DNA from: Deltaproteobacteria bacterium
Lineage (GTDB): Bacteria; Desulfobacterota; Deferrimicrobia; Deferrimicrobiales; Deferrimicrobiaceae
DNA length: 45,960 bases
Direction: 5' to 3'
Assembly: GCA_021824125.1 (NCBI GenBank)
Contig: JAKALO010000005.1
Span: 1 to 45,960 of the forward strand
Shown here: positions 16,649-26,757 of the stretch, one piece after another
Layout: every line of letters starts with the position of its first letter
Position numbering within the stretch: the first letter of the stretch is position 1
The notes under the pieces: model-generated
Databases searched by the model: none
Told to the model about the DNA's origin: nothing
What the model saw: only the letters and a program-made list of their open reading frames with translations
Made by a program: the position numbers and the translations under genes

Positions 16649-16985
16649 AGGCATGCACAGGAACGACGCCTCCGTCCGGGGGGGGGCGCTGGCGGGCTCG
16701 GACGGCCTTGTCGTGGAGGAATGGCAGGTCTCCCCGCACCCCCACGATCTTCCGACGCTCTGCGCGGAGATGGGGCAGTTCTTCAAGGAATCCGGGCGTA
16801 TCGCCGGCGAAAACGGACTGGGGAGGGCCACGGAAGTTTTAGTCGCCGGCGAACAGGGGATGGTCCTGGTTCGGCGCGTGACGGAGGAATACCTCCTCCT
16901 GCTGGTCGCGGACCCGGATGCCGTGGCCGGCAGGTGCCGCTTCCACCTGCGCCAGGGGGCGCGCCGCGCGAAGGAGATGCTGTGA
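16626..16985 (+). CDS. Roadblock/LC7 domain protein (MglB-like)
   Basis: 119 residues forming a single Roadblock/LC7 domain: the helix TFRDLIEGMHRND, the strand pair GGALAGSDGLVVEEW, a central helix LPTLCAEMGQFFKESGRIA, then ATEVLVAGEQGMVLVRRVTEEYLLLLVAD and a final helix. Such proteins dimerise and act as regulators of small Ras-like GTPases (MglB with MglA). No GTPase gene is in the window. ATG 16626 is chosen because AAGGAG lies at the right distance upstream. It starts inside the end of aroB and its stop overlaps aroQ (GTGA). I recall the same position between aroB and aroQ in Geobacter-like genomes. Confidence 0.8.
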   Translation: MTFRDLIEGMHRNDASVRGGALAGSDGLVVEEWQVSPHPHDLPTLCAEMGQFFKESGRIAGENGLGRATEVLVAGEQGMVLVRRVTEEYLLLLVADPDAVAGRCRFHLRQGARRAKEML

Positions 16986-17452
16986 AACGGCCCGCCCGGC
17001 CCCGCGTTTTATTCGTCGACGGACCGAACCTGAACGTCCTGGGCTCCAGGGAACCGAAGATCTACGGAAAGATGACGCTCGCCGACATTCGCCGCGAGGT
17101 GACTCGTGCCGCGCGGCGCGAAGGGGCCGCGGTCGTATTTTTCCAGTCGAACCACGAAGGGGAGATCGTCGGCGCCCTTCAGGACGCGCGCGGGAAGTTC
17201 GACGGCGTCGTGATCAACCCGGCGGGGTACACCCACACGAGCGTCGCGATACGGGACGCCTTGATCTATGCGGGTCTTCCCGCGTTGGAGGTCCACCTGA
17301 GCAATCCGGCCGGCAGGGAGCCGTTCCGGCGTGAATCCACCATCGAAGACGTCGTCGTCGGCCGGATCGCGGGGCTGGGGGGGTACGGCTATGTCCTCGC
17401 CCTCTCGGGCATCCTGAACCACCTTCGGGAAGCGGGCGGACTTGCCGGCTAG
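16982..17452 (+). CDS. aroQ: Type II 3-dehydroquinate dehydratase AroQ
   Basis: 156 residues from GTG 16982, typical length for the dodecameric type II enzyme, which makes 3-dehydroshikimate. VDGPNLNVLGSREPKIYG gives the signature with catalytic Tyr28. FFQSNHEGEIV, INPAGYTHTSVAIRDAL and EVHLSN (catalytic His105) follow in the expected order. It overlaps the Roadblock stop and the next gene's start, so it is embedded in one tightly coupled operon with aroC and aroB. Confidence 0.95.
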   Translation: MKRPARPRVLFVDGPNLNVLGSREPKIYGKMTLADIRREVTRAARREGAAVVFFQSNHEGEIVGALQDARGKFDGVVINPAGYTHTSVAIRDALIYAGLPALEVHLSNPAGREPFRRESTIEDVVVGRIAGLGGYGYVLALSGILNHLREAGGLAG

Positions 17453-18518
17453 CCCTGGCCCACGCATCGCCCGGCTTCTGTCCCTGCTCTCCCGGCGCCG
17501 GATCGATCTGTTCCTCTGCAGCCGCATGACCAACATCCGGTACCTCTGCGGGTTCACCGGCAGCGACGGCGTCCTCCTCGTCTCACCGGACGGGGCGACG
17601 CTCGTCACCGACGGGAGGTATTCGGAGCAGTCCCGACGGGAGGTCCGCGACGCGGATGTTTCAATATCCGACCGTAAGTGGATGGAGGTGGCCCGCAGGG
17701 TCCGTCGCGCCCGCGCTTCAAGAGTGGGTTTCGAGTCACGCCACCTTTCCGTCGACCTGTTCCGGCTTCTTTCCAGGGGCGTCGAGGAGAAGTGGGTGGC
17801 CTTGCACGACCCCGTGGAAGGGCTCCGCATGCTGAAGGAAGAAAGCGAGATCCGCGCGATCGAGGCGGCTGCGGTCACCGCGTCCGGCGCTCTCCTGGCC
17901 GTCCTGTCGGGCGGGTGGAAAGGCAGGAGGGAATCGGAGGTGGCAGCCGACCTGGAGCGGGAGATGAAGGCGCAGGGGGCGGAGGGCGCCTCGTTCCGTA
18001 CCATTGTCGCGTCGGGCCCGCGCTCGGCGATGCCGCACGCCGCGCCGACCTCCGCCAGGATCCGGGGCGCGGACCCCGTGGTTATGGATTTCGGGGCCTG
18101 TCGGGAAGGGTACTGTTCGGACGAGACGGTTACCCTTCTCCCCGGGCGGATCCCCCCTGATTTTCGCAGGGCGGTCGACGCTGTCCGCAAGGCCCAGGAG
18201 GCGGGAATCCGCGCGATACGCCCCGGCGTCCCGTGCAGGGAGGTGGATGCCCGGGTGCGGGAATCGCTGGACCGCGCGGGTTTTTTGAAGTATTTTGGTC
18301 ACTCAAGCGGCCACGGGGTGGGTCTCGACATCCACGAGCGCCCATCGCTTGCCCCACGCTCGAAGGACTGTATTCGCGAGGGCATGGTGGTTACCGTCGA
18401 GCCTGGAGTGTATCTCCCCGGGGTGGGGGGGGTGAGGCTTGAGGACATGGTTCAGGTCACAGGGACCCGTGGGGAACGGATCACCTACCTCCCCAAAACG
18501 ATTTCAGGTCCGGCGTGA
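17442..18518 (+). CDS. M24 family Xaa-Pro aminopeptidase
   Basis: 358 residues. The N-terminal creatinase-like domain (1-125) contains [15 protein letters not shown]. The catalytic pita-bread domain carries the metal ligands [17 protein letters not shown] (two Asp), [13 protein letters not shown] (His), [11 protein letters not shown] (Glu) and GVRLEDMV (Glu). It removes N-terminal residues preceding proline. The start is TTG 17442, overlapping aroQ by 11 bases. The gene sits directly before efp, the factor that rescues ribosomes stalled at polyproline, so both genes deal with proline-rich sequence. This pairing is common in bacteria. Confidence 0.9.
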   Translation: MPASPGPRIARLLSLLSRRRIDLFLCSRMTNIRYLCGFTGSDGVLLVSPDGATLVTDGRYSEQSRREVRDADVSISDRKWMEVARRVRRARASRVGFESRHLSVDLFRLLSRGVEEKWVALHDPVEGLRMLKEESEIRAIEAAAVTASGALLAVLSGGWKGRRESEVAADLEREMKAQGAEGASFRTIVASGPRSAMPHAAPTSARIRGADPVVMDFGACREGYCSDETVTLLPGRIPPDFRRAVDAVRKAQEAGIRAIRPGVPCREVDARVRESLDRAGFLKYFGHSSGHGVGLDIHERPSLAPRSKDCIREGMVVTVEPGVYLPGVGGVRLEDMVQVTGTRGERITYLPKTISGPA

Positions 18519-18533
18519 CGGGGAGAGGGATTC

Positions 18534-19091
18534 ATGTATTCGACAGGGGATTTCCGCAACGGCCTGAAGATCGAGTTCGAGGGCGAGCCGTACCTGATCG
18601 TCTATTTTCAACACGTGAAACCCGGAAAAGGCGGGGCGTTCGTCCGCACGAAGATGAAAAACCTAAAGACGGGCTCCGTGCTGGAGCACACCTTCCGGAG
18701 CGGCGACAAGGTCGACAAGCCCGACCTGGAAGAGCGGGAAATGCAGTTCATGTACAAGACCGGGAACCAGTATCACTTCATGGACACGGGGAGCTACGAG
18801 CAGATATATCTCGACGAAGACCATGTCGGGGACTACGGAAATTACCTGATCGAGAACCTGTCCGTCAAGATCCTCTTCTACAGGGGGGAGCCCATCGGGA
18901 TAGACCTTCCCATTTTCATCGTGCTCCGCATCGTCGAATCGGAGCCCGGGGTACGGGGGGACACCGTGAGCGGGGGAAGCAAGCCGGCCAGACTGGAGTC
19001 GGGTGCGGTCGTGCAGGTCCCCCTGTTTCTGGACGTGGGGGACAGGATCAAGGTGGACACCCGGACCGGGACCTACATCGAGCGGGCGTAA
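18534..19091 (+). CDS. efp: Translation elongation factor P
   Basis: 185 residues with the three beta domains of EF-P. The tip loop reads [10 protein letters not shown], with Lys32 at the position modified by EpmA-type or related enzymes in many bacteria. [20 protein letters not shown] and the C-terminal [26 protein letters not shown] are typical. EF-P relieves stalling at polyproline stretches. Several proteins in this window have Pro-rich linkers (PilP, the AroB tail, the 20967 TPR protein, the RomR-like regulator). GGGGAGAGGG lies just upstream of the ATG. No EF-P modification gene is visible here. Confidence 0.96.
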   Translation: MYSTGDFRNGLKIEFEGEPYLIVYFQHVKPGKGGAFVRTKMKNLKTGSVLEHTFRSGDKVDKPDLEEREMQFMYKTGNQYHFMDTGSYEQIYLDEDHVGDYGNYLIENLSVKILFYRGEPIGIDLPIFIVLRIVESEPGVRGDTVSGGSKPARLESGAVVQVPLFLDVGDRIKVDTRTGTYIERA

Positions 19092-19104
19092 GGGGGGGGG
19101 AGAG

Positions 19105-19557
19105 ATGAACCTCAAGGAAATAAAGGAAATACTGGAGCTGCTGAAGGGTTCGGACGTCACCGAGCTCGAGGTGGCCCGCGGGGAGAACGTGTTGAAGGTT
19201 CGCCGCGGGACGCCCGGGGAGATCCGGCAGGCGGCAAGCCAGCTCCCGGTCGCCGCGCCGCCGGCCGGGGCCGAGGAACCGTCCCGCCCGGTCAAGGAGG
19301 CCGCGCCTAAAACCAGCGCCAAGGAGATCGTTTCACCGATCGTCGGAACGTTCTACCGCGCGCCCGCTCCCGACGCGTCCCCGTTCGTGGAGGTGGGGAC
19401 GCGCGTGACCAAGGGGCAGGTTTTGTGCATTATCGAGGCGATGAAAATAATGAACCAGATCGAGTCCGACGCGGGCGGCACCGTGACTGCGATCCTGGTT
19501 GAGAACGCGCAGCCCGTGGCGTACGGGCAGCCGCTCTTCCACATCACCCAGGACTAG
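19105..19557 (+). CDS. accB: Biotin carboxyl carrier protein AccB
   Basis: 150 residues from ATG 19105, which follows a G-rich ribosome site. The N-terminal helical region ([23 protein letters not shown]) and Ala/Pro-rich linker (50-75) lead to the biotinyl domain ending in [12 protein letters not shown], with biotin acceptor Lys114, and [11 protein letters not shown]. It carries CO2 between the biotin carboxylase and carboxyltransferase parts of acetyl-CoA carboxylase. It is followed by accC after 11 bases. Confidence 0.95.
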   Translation: MNLKEIKEILELLKGSDVTELEVARGENVLKVRRGTPGEIRQAASQLPVAAPPAGAEEPSRPVKEAAPKTSAKEIVSPIVGTFYRAPAPDASPFVEVGTRVTKGQVLCIIEAMKIMNQIESDAGGTVTAILVENAQPVAYGQPLFHITQD

Positions 19558-19568
19558 CCGGAGGCGGC

Positions 19569-20906
<1,338 letters not shown>

Positions 20907-20966
20907 GTGTCTCGATCCCGGCGCCGCGGGGCCGTGTTCGGGAAATGACAAGGAGAGAATAAGGGA

Positions 20967-22307
20967 TTGGGTTTTCTCGATTCGATAAGGAAAATGTTCT
21001 CCCCCCAGGAGGGGGAAGACCGTGCGTCCCTTTCGAAAAGGGTCCAGGTTTCCCCGCAGGATCCCCAGGCCCGTCAGAAGCTCGGTTTTTATCTCCTCCG
21101 GCAGGGGGAGGTCGTTGAAGGGCTCGATCAGCTCGCGCGCGCCGCGATCATGTACGAGAAAGACGGATTCGCGGGCAAGGCCATCGCCATCCTGCGCCAC
21201 ATGCTCAGGCACGATCCGTCCAATGTCGAGTTCCTTCGGTGGCTGATCCGCCTCCTGGCCCAGGAGGGTCTCACGGGGGACGCCATTCGGGAACTGGAAA
21301 ACGCGGTCGGCCGGCAGGGTCTCTTCTCGTCGGACGAGCAGAAGCTGGAGTTCCTGCGGAACGCGGGCGAGAGCCTGCCGAAATCCCCGTTGCCTTCCCT
21401 TTACATCGCCGACCTTTTCCGCGGCCAGCGGAAATTCTACGAGGCGATCAACGAGCTGGACAAGGCCGCTCAAAACGTCCAGGCCGCGGGGCTTGCCCCC
21501 GAATTCGCCGAGAGGCTTTCAGGGGTGATGCAGGCGGCGGACGACGACGTGGAGATCCTGGAGGCGTGCGGTTTCCTCTGGCTGCGGGTCGGAAAAACGA
21601 CCGAGGCGATTATCCTCCTTTCCGATGTCATCGAGGAAAACCGGAAAGAGGAGAATCCCGCGGACATCGAAGAGATGGAACGCGTGCTTGATGACATCCG
21701 TGAAGGCCGGAGCGTGGCAGGCGCCCTCTCCTTCCGCGATGCCGCAAGGAGGATGGCCGAGGCCGCGCAACAGCCCGCGCCTCCGGAAACGGTGGAGCCC
21801 CCCCCGGAACCGGTTGCCGGGCCGGAGCCGGAGCCCCCCCCGCAGGCGGTTTCCCTCGGGAAGGACGACTACCGGGACGAGGAATCCATCGTTCAGGATG
21901 CGCTTTCACGGCTCCAGGCGAAAGTCACGGAGGAGATCGGGGAATCGGATCCGGATGCCCGGTACAACCTCGGAATCGCATACAAGGAAATGGGCCTCCT
22001 GGACGAGGCCGTGGGTGAGTTCAACTTTGCGCTCAGGAAACCGGAGCTTCTGGTGGGAGCTTCTTCGCTGCTCGCGGACACGTTGGCCGCGAAGGGAAAG
22101 TTCGCGGAGGCGCTGGAGACCCTGGAGGGAGTGCTTTCTTCCGTTTCTCTCACGGGGACGGAACGCCTTGACGTTCGCTACCACAAGGCCGACCTGTTGA
22201 ACCGCTGCGGCAACGAGGAGGAGGCGAACAGGCTCTTGCTCGAGATCTTCGGTGAGGCGCCCGGATACAGGGACGTCGCGTCGAGGACGGAGCGCCTTCG
22301 CCGGTAG
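20967..22307 (+). CDS. TPR-repeat protein
   Basis: 446 residues with no signal peptide or membrane helix, so probably cytoplasmic. TPR-like helix pairs fill 30-240 (for example ARQKLGFYLLRQGEVVEGLDQ and FYEAINELDKAAQNV). An acidic Pro/Glu-rich linker covers about 265-295. A second TPR block starts at DPDARYNLGIAYKEMGLLDE and runs to the end. The start is TTG 20967 after AAGGAGAGAA. The DPDARYNLGIAYKEMGL repeat type is frequent in deltaproteobacterial TPR proteins, some of which act in pilus or motility polarity, but no partner can be named from the sequence. It may be co-transcribed with accC, 60 bases upstream. Confidence 0.75.
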   Translation: MGFLDSIRKMFSPQEGEDRASLSKRVQVSPQDPQARQKLGFYLLRQGEVVEGLDQLARAAIMYEKDGFAGKAIAILRHMLRHDPSNVEFLRWLIRLLAQEGLTGDAIRELENAVGRQGLFSSDEQKLEFLRNAGESLPKSPLPSLYIADLFRGQRKFYEAINELDKAAQNVQAAGLAPEFAERLSGVMQAADDDVEILEACGFLWLRVGKTTEAIILLSDVIEENRKEENPADIEEMERVLDDIREGRSVAGALSFRDAARRMAEAAQQPAPPETVEPPPEPVAGPEPEPPPQAVSLGKDDYRDEESIVQDALSRLQAKVTEEIGESDPDARYNLGIAYKEMGLLDEAVGEFNFALRKPELLVGASSLLADTLAAKGKFAEALETLEGVLSSVSLTGTERLDVRYHKADLLNRCGNEEEANRLLLEIFGEAPGYRDVASRTERLRR

Positions 22308-22321
22308 CCGCCGGCGGGGTG

Positions 22322-22351
22322 TTGCATTTTGCGTGCTTCCTGTGGTAAAGA
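22322..22351 (+). promoter_or_regulatory. Possible tRNA-Gly promoter
   Basis: TTGCAT (22322-22327) and TAAAGA (22346-22351), separated by 18 bases, end 11 bases before the mature tRNA. The match is moderate. Confidence 0.35.
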
Positions 22352-22362
22352 ACGGTGAAAAA

Positions 22363-22437
22363 GCGGGCGTAATTCAGGGGTAGAATGCAAGCTTCCCAAG
22401 CTTGACGTCGCCGGTTCGAATCCGGTCGCCCGCTCCA
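22363..22437 (+). tRNA. tRNA-Gly (anticodon CCC)
   Basis: A 75-base gene including an encoded CCA. The acceptor arms GCGGGCG and CGCCCGC pair perfectly, with discriminator U. The D-arm has AATTCAGGGGTAGAAT. The anticodon stem CAAGC/GCTTG encloses loop TTCCCAA, giving anticodon CCC (reads GGG). The T-arm is CCGGTTCGAATCCGG. It is followed by T7, which may help stop transcription. The gene sits alone between the TPR gene and tamB. Confidence 0.97.
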
Positions 22438-22465
22438 TTCTTTTTTTCCCGATATACTCTATAAT
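22438..22465 (+). promoter_or_regulatory. Promoter placing the tamB transcript start at its ATG
   Basis: A perfect TATAAT (22460-22465) with a weak -35, TTCTTT (22438-22443), 16 bases upstream. The expected transcription start (about 22472-22474) coincides with the tamB ATG at 22474. No ribosome-binding sequence precedes that ATG, so the message may be leaderless. Confidence 0.45.
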
Positions 22466-22473
22466 TGGTACCC

Positions 22474-25400
22474 ATGTCGAGGCGATGGGTGTGGTGGGCA
22501 GCAGGCGGTCTCCTCCTCGTCGTCCTTCTGGCGTTCGGGGCGTGGCGGCTTTCACGCGAGATACCGGACCGCCTGCGCGAGGCGGAGGAGGCGATCCGGG
22601 AGGAGGCCGCAAGGAACGGTCTCCTGGTTTCTTTCCGGGGGCTCAAGTTTCATCTTCTTTACCCGCGCGTATCGATTGACGATATCGAAATACGCGACGC
22701 GGCGGCGGGTCTTCGGCTTCTCTGGGCCGAGCGCGCGGAAATCTCAATTTCGCCGGGCCGCCTGCTCTCCGGAGAATCGCCGGTTTCCCGCATTAGAATC
22801 CGGAATTACACCCTTCACCTCGAGGAGGCGAACCGCCCCCTGTTGGACAGGCTGCGCGCCGGGAAGCGGGAGGGGGCCATGCCGGAAATACTCCTCCTGG
22901 GAGGAACCGCCCGCATAGGACCGCTCGGGCCGGTAAAGCGTTGGGAGGCGAAGATCCCCGAATTGCGCATCAGGGAGGTCAAGTTCCTGGGTACCCGGAT
23001 CACCCTGAAGGCCGAGGAGACCTCCGGAGAAATGGTTCTTCCGAAGGCGGGGGCCGGGAACTGGCCATTCGTGGCGCTTGAGGCGGACATGTTCCACCAC
23101 GATGGGGCGATACGCGTGCGGAAGCTGAAGGCCTCGGGTACGTCCGCCGCCCTGAGGCTGTCGGGTCTCGTGGATTACGGGCGGCGATCCGGAGACGTCA
23201 AACTGTCCGGGGAGGCCGACCTGGCCCGATGGATCTCATCGGGCGCGCCGGCCTCCGCCTGGCTCGGGAGGTTTGCCACGATCGGGATCGTTGATTTTTC
23301 CGCTTCCCTCGAGGGGACGATAGACAATCCCGGCGGCTCTGGTAAATTCCTGCTGCGAAACGGCCTGCTCACGGGGGGCGCGCCGGCGGAAGGGGAGATT
23401 GAGGTCTCCGTCGGGAAACGGCAAGTCCGGATCGATTCCGTGAAGGGAAGGATATGGGGTGGAACCCTGACGGGCAACGGCTCCTACGACGCCGGATCGG
23501 GGCGCGTGGAGGGGAAACTTTCCCTGAACCGGGTGTCTTTCGGAGCGGCGCCATGGAAGGAATGGGGCCTTCCCTGGCGCCCCGCCGGCAAGGGGGATGC
23601 GGAGATCGTTCTCTCCGGGCGCGGTGATCGCGTGCACGGGGTTTTCTCCTGGAAGAACCCGTCGGGGCTGGAACGGGTGGTTCGGGGAAAGGAAGCGGTA
23701 GAGACTGTCAGGCTTCCGTTATCCGGGACGGTGAACGGAGACTATCTCCCCGGCAGCGTGCTTGCCCTTGCGAAGTTCAGTGTACGGGCGGGGGAAGCCG
23801 AATTGTCGGGGAGAGGCGAAATCGCCCTTCCCGCGAGGCACCTTCGGTTGGACGGGGAATTGTCCCTCCCCCGGGGGAAGGCATCGGAATACGGTTTGAA
23901 CGCTCCGGTTTCGTGGGTGGGCGCTTCCGGGGAATGGACGATCGAGGGCGTCGCCGACAGGCCCCGCGTCGAGGTCCGGCTGGAGGCTCGCGAACTCTCC
24001 GCCAGGGGTTTGCCCCCGGTTCCCGTCATGATGAAACTTGTCGGGTATCCCTCCGACGTTGTTCACTTCGTGGCGGACATCCCGGCGAAAGTCGCCAGGA
24101 CTACGGCGACAGGCACCTTCTCCGGGCCGTTGTCCGGAAAGCCCTTCCTGGTGGAGGCTTCGCTTGCGGCCCGCGAAATCGATTTTTCCGAGGCAGGACG
24201 CTGGCTCAGGACCGTCATGGCTTCTCCAGGGAAAGACACCGCGGCGGCGGAGCGCTACACCGCCGGGCTTGCCGGGTCTGGGAACGCCGACCTGCAGGTC
24301 TCCCTGGGTAAAGAGACGTATTCCATCACGGGGACGCTGCGTTCAGGCGAGCTTCGGCTTGCGGGATTCAGCCTCGGGGATGTTTCCGCCGAGGGGGTGT
24401 GGAGCCGGTCAGGGACCGGACAGTCCTGGAAGGCCGGTGTGCAGGGAAAGACGGCGGGGAAGGGGGAATTCCGCCTGGCGGGGGAAGGAAAGGGCGGGAC
24501 CGCGATCGTTTCCGGTTCAATCGACCGGCTCGATCTTGAGAAGGCGCTCCCCGTATTCGCGTCCGGCCTCCGCCTCCGGGTCCAGGGAACCGCCGGGCTC
24601 CGGTTCGCCTCACGATTCGCGGACGGGGAGTGGGAGCTCGATTCCTTGTCCGCGTCCGTGCCCAGGTTGTCCGTGGACAACGTGGCCTGGGAAGGAGTGT
24701 CGGCCGAGGGCTCCCTTGGCGTGTCCTCCGGCAGGGTAGTTGTCGCTTCCCGTTCGCCGGAAATGCGCCTTGACGCGGAGGTTGGCCGGGGCGGGGATTG
24801 GCCGGTGAGCATCGCCTTTTCCGCGACCGACGTTCCAACGGGTTTCGTTCTCTCCGCCGCCGGGCAGCCGGGTGTCGCCTCGAAAGGGAAATGGAACGCC
24901 GGGGTGGACGGGGTGTTCAAAGCCGCCGTGCTGCTTTCGGAGAAAACGTTCCACCCGGGTGCGGTCTCCACGCTGCGTTTTTCGGCGTCGTCGTCGTCGC
25001 CGTCGATTTCGGGGCTGGATTTCGAGGAACTTCGGGCGGCCGGGAGAAAAGAAGGGGACGCCGTCGTCGGTGAAATCTCCTCTCGTGCCCCGGACAGCCG
25101 CCTTTCCTTCTCCCTGGCCCTGCGGGAGCCGTTCGCTTTCCGCGTGGAAGGCCCCCTGTCTTTCGCGGCGGTCGACGGAAAGGGCAGGGAATCCGGGAAG
25201 GCGAAGCTTTCCGTCAACGGGAGCGCGGCGATCGCCGGCGCCCTCCGCTCCATATCGAGCACCACCGGCACCCTCCTGGTCGACCAGTTCGTCTACAAGG
25301 ACGGCGGCTTCGAAATGTCAGGCAAGAAGATCTCCGCCCGGTTCCTGCCCGAGGGGATAACCTGGGCCGGCGGCACCCTTATGGCGGCGGGATCCCCCCT

Positions 25401-26757
25401 CGATGTTTCGGGTAAGGTCTCCTGGAATGGAGACCTGGATGTTCACGTCGAAGGGAGCGTCCCCGCCGCCGCCATCCACCTTCTCACCGACGTGTTCGAC
25501 CGCCTCGACGGCGTCATGCGGCTCAATCTGCGGCTGTCCGGAAAGCTGGACAACCCCATCATGGTGGGTACGGGCCGCCTGGAGAGGGGAACCTTTTCCT
25601 TCCACGGGTACTCCCAGTTGTTCGAGGACATGAAAGCGGACGCCGTCATCAGCAGGGAAAAGATCATCTTCGATCACTTCGAGGGGAGGAGCGGCGGCGG
25701 GTACATCGACGGGAGGGGGGAACTTCCGCTCCGCTTCGACGCCCACCAGCGCCTGTATTTTACCGTGGACTTCTTCGACATGATCTTCCCATACCCGGAC
25801 GAATTCCGCCCCGTCCTGCAGGGGCACGTCGAGCTCCTGGGGCCTTTTGACGATTTTCTCGTCCTGGGAGAGGTGGAAGTGCAGTCCGCGCGCTATAGCC
25901 GGACCTTGCGCGCCGAGAAGGCGCTCGTCGATTTCCGGAGGCGCCTGGTGGACGTTACCGCCCGCAAGGAAAATTCCGGTTTCCGGGTCCGGCTGGACGT
26001 GGACGGGATCGCGGACGGGACGATCCGGATCAAGAACAACCTCGCGGATGCAACGGCCAGGGGTGAGTTCAAGATCGTCGGGGACACGAACCGGGTCATC
26101 GTCCTGGGGTCCTTCGACGTCAACGAGGGGTTTGTCGAATACCAGGGGAACCGTTACGATCTCAAGCGGGTAAGCGTAGACTTTCTTGACCCGAGGCGGA
26201 ACAACCCGAGCCTGGAAGTCCGCGCGGAAACCAGGAAGGGAAACGTCTCGGTCATGGTCAGCGTGTCGGGGACGCTGGAAAAATACGAGGTGGACCTCAC
26301 CTCGGACCCTCCGCTCGGCAAGAACGACATCGTGAGCCTCCTGTCGCTGGGCGTGACCACGAAGGAGCTGGTAGGCTCCGAGGGGACGGTGTCCGCCGCC
26401 GCCGCGTCTTCGGTTGTGCTCGGACCGTACAAGGGGGAGTTTGAAGAGAGAATCCGTGGGGTCGTGAGGCTGGACAAGTTCTCGATCGAGCCGTCGTATT
26501 CCTCATCCAACAAGTCGTTCGAGCCGAAGTTCATCGTGGGCAAGTCCTTCGGGGAGCGGTTCTCCGTCTCGGTATCCACGAGCGTGGGCACGACCACGGA
26601 GAGCAGCGCGACGGCTGAGTACAAGCTCCTGGAGAACGTCTATCTGCAAGGTGCCTGGGAAAGCGCGACGACGACCAGGGAAGGCGACCTGGGCGCCGAC
26701 GTCAAGATCCGCTACCGGTATCGTCAGCTCAAGGATTTCCTGCGTGGCCGCAATTAG
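22474..26757 (+). CDS. tamB: TamB-like AsmA/DUF490 envelope protein
   Basis: 1427 residues. An N-terminal anchor (about 5-23, VWWAAGGLLLVVLLAFG) precedes a very long beta-rich periplasmic region of AsmA/TamB repeats. The conserved C-terminal TamB domain contains RLERGTFSFHGYSQLFEDMKA, LGSFDVNEGFVEYQGNRYDL, VDLTSDPPLGKNDIVSLLSLG and a final YLQGAW strand. TamB-family proteins form a bridge across the periplasm, assist outer-membrane protein insertion and move phospholipid. The stop overlaps the downstream Omp85 gene by 14 bases, matching the usual TamA/TamB pairing. A TTG at 22465 would add three residues but has no ribosome site either. Confidence 0.9.
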   Translation: MSRRWVWWAAGGLLLVVLLAFGAWRLSREIPDRLREAEEAIREEAARNGLLVSFRGLKFHLLYPRVSIDDIEIRDAAAGLRLLWAERAEISISPGRLLSGESPVSRIRIRNYTLHLEEANRPLLDRLRAGKREGAMPEILLLGGTARIGPLGPVKRWEAKIPELRIREVKFLGTRITLKAEETSGEMVLPKAGAGNWPFVALEADMFHHDGAIRVRKLKASGTSAALRLSGLVDYGRRSGDVKLSGEADLARWISSGAPASAWLGRFATIGIVDFSASLEGTIDNPGGSGKFLLRNGLLTGGAPAEGEIEVSVGKRQVRIDSVKGRIWGGTLTGNGSYDAGSGRVEGKLSLNRVSFGAAPWKEWGLPWRPAGKGDAEIVLSGRGDRVHGVFSWKNPSGLERVVRGKEAVETVRLPLSGTVNGDYLPGSVLALAKFSVRAGEAELSGRGEIALPARHLRLDGELSLPRGKASEYGLNAPVSWVGASGEWTIEGVADRPRVEVRLEARELSARGLPPVPVMMKLVGYPSDVVHFVADIPAKVARTTATGTFSGPLSGKPFLVEASLAAREIDFSEAGRWLRTVMASPGKDTAAAERYTAGLAGSGNADLQVSLGKETYSITGTLRSGELRLAGFSLGDVSAEGVWSRSGTGQSWKAGVQGKTAGKGEFRLAGEGKGGTAIVSGSIDRLDLEKALPVFASGLRLRVQGTAGLRFASRFADGEWELDSLSASVPRLSVDNVAWEGVSAEGSLGVSSGRVVVASRSPEMRLDAEVGRGGDWPVSIAFSATDVPTGFVLSAAGQPGVASKGKWNAGVDGVFKAAVLLSEKTFHPGAVSTLRFSASSSSPSISGLDFEELRAAGRKEGDAVVGEISSRAPDSRLSFSLALREPFAFRVEGPLSFAAVDGKGRESGKAKLSVNGSAAIAGALRSISSTTGTLLVDQFVYKDGGFEMSGKKISARFLPEGITWAGGTLMAAGSPLDVSGKVSWNGDLDVHVEGSVPAAAIHLLTDVFDRLDGVMRLNLRLSGKLDNPIMVGTGRLERGTFSFHGYSQLFEDMKADAVISREKIIFDHFEGRSGGGYIDGRGELPLRFDAHQRLYFTVDFFDMIFPYPDEFRPVLQGHVELLGPFDDFLVLGEVEVQSARYSRTLRAEKALVDFRRRLVDVTARKENSGFRVRLDVDGIADGTIRIKNNLADATARGEFKIVGDTNRVIVLGSFDVNEGFVEYQGNRYDLKRVSVDFLDPRRNNPSLEVRAETRKGNVSVMVSVSGTLEKYEVDLTSDPPLGKNDIVSLLSLGVTTKELVGSEGTVSAAAASSVVLGPYKGEFEERIRGVVRLDKFSIEPSYSSSNKSFEPKFIVGKSFGERFSVSVSTSVGTTTESSATAEYKLLENVYLQGAWESATTTREGDLGADVKIRYRYRQLKDFLRGRN

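Noticed and set aside
22374-22646. Minus-strand frames across the tRNA-Gly gene with peptides such as RATGFEPATSSLGS
   Set aside because: This peptide type is a well-known artefact of translating tRNA genes; the tRNA folds perfectly on the plus strand.
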